Below are positions 60,076-64,000 of a stretch of 64,000 nucleotides of DNA, piece by piece (positions within the stretch are counted from its first letter, which is position 1; every line of letters starts with the position of its first letter). The notes under the pieces were generated by a model. It was not told the origin of the DNA, did no database searches, and worked only from the letters and a program-made list of their open reading frames with translations. A program made the translations under genes and the position numbers. The stretch comes from Xanthomonas sp. Leaf148 (lineage in GTDB: Bacteria; Pseudomonadota; Gammaproteobacteria; Xanthomonadales; Xanthomonadaceae): assembly GCF_001423585.1 (NCBI RefSeq), contig NZ_LMOP01000008.1, positions 1,768,745 through 1,832,744 of the forward strand. The letters run 5' to 3'.

Positions 60076-61002
60076 TTGAAACCCCGCATCGTCTATCGCC
60101 CGCTGCACGGCATCCTGTTGCTGGATAAACCGGCCGGGCTCAGTTCCAACAACGCATTGCAGGCCGCGCGCCGTCTGTTGCGAGCCGAGAAAGGCGGCCA
60201 CACCGGCAGCCTGGATCCGCTGGCTACCGGCTTGCTGCCGTTGTGCCTGGGCGAGGCGACCAAGATCGCCGGCTTGCTGCTCGGGTCGGCCAAGGCGTAC
60301 GACGCCGAGGTAGTGCTGGGCGTCACCACCGATACCGACGATGCCGACGGTGAACCGCTGCGCGAGCGTGCGGTGCCTGCGCTGACCGAAGACGCGTTAC
60401 GCGCAGCCTTGGCGCCGTTGATTGGCCGCATCCAGCAGCAGGCCCCGATCTATTCCGCGCTGAAGCAGGGCGGCGAGCCGCTGTATGCCAAGGCACGCCG
60501 GGGCGAAGTGATCGAGGCGCCGGTGCGCGAGGTCGAGGTGCATGCGATCGAACTGATCAGTTATCACGCGCCGCGTCTGCAGTTGCGAGTGACCTGTGGC
60601 TCCGGCACTTACATCCGCAGCCTGGCCCGCGATCTGGGCGAAGCTCTCGGTTGCGGGGCGCATATCGCCTCGCTGCGCCGGCTCTGGGTCGAGCCGTTCC
60701 GGTCGCCACAGATGATGACCCTGGAGGCGTTGAGCGAGGCATTGGAATCGGGCACGCAGGCCGAAGATCTGCTGCTGCCGATCCAGGCCGGGCTGGCCGA
60801 TTTTGCGCAGATCACCCTCGACCAGGCCCATGCGACCCGCTTCCGGATGGGGCAGCGGCTGCGCGATCCTGCATTTCCGACCGGCCAGGTCGCGGTATTT
60901 GACCTGGATGGAAGCCCGTCAGGCCTTGGCCTTGTTGACGCTGACGGCAGGCTGTCGCCGCAGCGCCTGTTCAATGGACTGAACGGAAGTCCGGGTTGTT
61001 AA
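60076..61002 (+). CDS. truB: tRNA pseudouridine(55) synthase TruB
   Basis: Forms pseudouridine 55 in the T loop of all elongator tRNAs. The 308-residue product has [20 protein letters not shown], catalytic Asp47 in [38 protein letters not shown], the [13 protein letters not shown] motif, [15 protein letters not shown] and a C-terminal PUA-type region. The start is TTG (MKPRIVYR) where the usual ATG is missing. Confidence 0.96.
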   Translation: MKPRIVYRPLHGILLLDKPAGLSSNNALQAARRLLRAEKGGHTGSLDPLATGLLPLCLGEATKIAGLLLGSAKAYDAEVVLGVTTDTDDADGEPLRERAVPALTEDALRAALAPLIGRIQQQAPIYSALKQGGEPLYAKARRGEVIEAPVREVEVHAIELISYHAPRLQLRVTCGSGTYIRSLARDLGEALGCGAHIASLRRLWVEPFRSPQMMTLEALSEALESGTQAEDLLLPIQAGLADFAQITLDQAHATRFRMGQRLRDPAFPTGQVAVFDLDGSPSGLGLVDADGRLSPQRLFNGLNGSPGC

Positions 61003-61014
61003 GGTTTAGTCAAC

Positions 61015-61043
61015 TTGTTCCCGGCGCCGTGCAACGGTACAAT
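61015..61043 (+). promoter_or_regulatory. candidate rpsO promoter and leader
   Basis: TTGTTC (61015-61020), a 17-base spacer and TACAAT (61038-61043) upstream of rpsO. Just after it, the palindrome GCCCCGATCGGGGC (61050-61063) would start the leader RNA. The roughly 110-base leader is where S15 autoregulation acts in other bacteria; the structure here was not modelled. Confidence 0.65.
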
Positions 61044-61158
61044 TTCGCGGCCCCGATCGGGGCACCTCAGCGCCAAGCGCGCTTATCCCTAGCAAACGGC
61101 GAGTCCGACGGTGCGTCATGCACGTTTCTGTCGACCACGCATCTATCGAGAAAACATC

Positions 61159-61419
61159 ATGTCTGTTGACACCCAGAAAGTTATTGAAGACAACAAGCGC
61201 AGCGCCCAGGACACCGGTTCGCCGGAAGTGCAGGTCGCTCTGCTGACCGCACGCATCGAACTGCTGAGCGGTCACTTCAAGACCCACAAGAAGGATCACC
61301 ACAGCCGTCGCGGTCTGCTGCAGATGGTCAACCGTCGCCGCAGCCTGCTCGACTACCTGAAGAAGAAGGACAACGAGCGTTACAAGTCGTTGATCGAGAA
61401 GCTCGGCCTGCGCCGCTAA
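61159..61419 (+). CDS. rpsO: 30S ribosomal protein S15
   Basis: 86-residue ribosomal protein S15, complete and typical ([58 protein letters not shown]). It binds 16S rRNA helix 22. Followed by a terminator and then pnp, the classical rpsO-pnp order. Confidence 0.99.
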   Translation: MSVDTQKVIEDNKRSAQDTGSPEVQVALLTARIELLSGHFKTHKKDHHSRRGLLQMVNRRRSLLDYLKKKDNERYKSLIEKLGLRR

Positions 61420-61431
61420 TCGAGTCCTACC

Positions 61432-61465
61432 ACCGCGGTGCAGCGATGCGCCGCGGTTTTGTTTT
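61432..61465 (+). terminator. intrinsic terminator between rpsO and pnp
   Basis: ACCGCGG/CCGCGGT stem with a 12-base loop, followed by TTTTGTTTT. Likely gives partial termination, as between rpsO and pnp elsewhere. Confidence 0.75.
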
Positions 61466-61587
61466 GGTCGTTCGCAAACGCGTCATCGCACCATCAAGTT
61501 TATGGGCCGGAGCCTCCCGGCCGCCCGTTCTCGGCATGGGTCGACGACGGTCCAACGAAGACAGTTACACCTAAGGAAAAAACCTCC

Positions 61588-63702
<2,115 letters not shown>

Positions 63703-63725
63703 TCGCCGCGGGTTGATGCGTCACG

Positions 63726-63750
63726 AAAAGCGGGCTTCGGCCCGCTTTTT
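63726..63750 (+). terminator. intrinsic terminator after pnp
   Basis: AAAGCGGGC/GCCCGCTTT stem with a TTCG tetraloop and TTTTT; ideal intrinsic terminator. Confidence 0.92.
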
Positions 63751-63780
63751 CGTTGTCGGTTCGGAATAGCCCACGCCTTG

Positions 63781-63832
63781 TTCCTTCTCCTAACAGGAGA
63801 AGTTGCCCCGAAGGGGCGGATGAGAGTGCGTT
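63781..63832. repeat. CCTTCTCC/GATGAG repeat, copy 1
   Basis: TTCCTTCTCCTAACAGGAGA with hairpin, then TTGCCCCGAAGGGGCGGATG. Common kind of intergenic repeat in xanthomonads; a second copy lies at 63941 and a partial one at 28365. No gene was seen in 63751-64000. Confidence 0.7.
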
Positions 63833-63940
63833 CGTGCGAAGCCCGGTGTAGTTAAGGCAGCACCATGGCTTCGCTTCGTACCCTCATGCCAACCTCTCTC
63901 CCTCAGGGAGCGGGGCTAGAGCGTGGCGCCATGCGTCTGA

Positions 63941-63995
63941 TACTTCTCCCCTTGGGAGAGAAGGTGCCCCGAAGGGACGGATGAGGGTACGTGCG
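63941..63995. repeat. CCTTCTCC/GATGAG repeat, copy 2
   Basis: CTTCTCCCCTTGGGAGAGAA then GGTGCCCCGAAGGGACGGAT, in the same direction as copy 1. Between the two, CCCTCATGCCAACCTCTCTC is an inverted relative of the same unit. Confidence 0.7.
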
Positions 63996-64000
63996 CAGCC

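Noticed and set aside
61050..61158. rpsO leader as a defined S15 riboregulator
   Set aside because: Plausible from other bacteria, but the pseudoknot or three-way junction could not be drawn with confidence, so it is mentioned only with the promoter.

Overview
This 64-kb window is high-GC gammaproteobacterial chromosome. Protein sequences, gene order and dispersed repeats point to Xanthomonas (Xanthomonadaceae); the species cannot be fixed from the sequence alone. Almost everything is core genome. There is no insertion sequence, prophage, CRISPR array or rRNA operon. The unusual content is mostly intergenic repeats, plus one small signalling operon.

Layout. 1-11.6 kb: a HIT-family gene (cut by the window edge) and a dienelactone hydrolase, rimO, greB, a rhomboid protease with a long C-terminal tail, an unknown membrane protein, nudK, an unknown secreted protein, a HerA-like ATPase (yjgR) and an mltD-type lytic transglycosylase. 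11.6-16.1 kb: a lipoprotein, heptamer repeats and a decayed copy of the psd 3' end, then psd and a SCO copper chaperone, prmB and a small membrane protein. 16.1-28.3 kb: amino-acid biosynthesis (aroC, a 2-hydroxyacid dehydrogenase, asd, trpF, trpB, trpA), with a FimV-like protein, a VOC protein, truA and a LysR regulator divergent from trpB. 28.6-31.9 kb: accD, glmM and a 2OG-Fe(II) oxygenase. 32.2-36.6 kb: a four-gene overlapping operon (cupredoxin-like protein, GGDEF/EAL protein, DUF3034 protein, truncated-haemoglobin-like lipoprotein). 36.8-39.1 kb: a short-chain dehydrogenase, tpiA, secG and tRNA-Leu(GAG). 39.2-54.1 kb: the complete 14-gene nuo operon for respiratory complex I. 54.2-63.7 kb: initiator tRNA-Met, then rimP-nusA-infB-rbfA-truB-rpsO-pnp, the conserved transcription/translation cluster.

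Repeats. Four copies of a 134-142-bp element with imperfect inverted ends lie at 5.1, 11.6, 24.5 and 36.6 kb, and every copy is between two convergent genes. Palindromes starting with GTAG form a 223-bp-period array after asd, and a degenerate one lies between rimO and greB. A (GCACT)9 microsatellite precedes the FimV-like gene, and two adjacent heptamer arrays lie near psd.

How the genes work together. Short overlaps (ATGA, GTGA, TGATG) couple many pairs: SCO-psd, aroC-dehydrogenase, truA-trpF, trpB-unknown-trpA, nuoC-D-E, nuoF-G-H, nuoJ-K and the whole cupredoxin-to-globin operon. Best candidates for undescribed biology are that redox/c-di-GMP operon, the convergent-gene element family, and the secreted-protein gene inserted between trpB and trpA.
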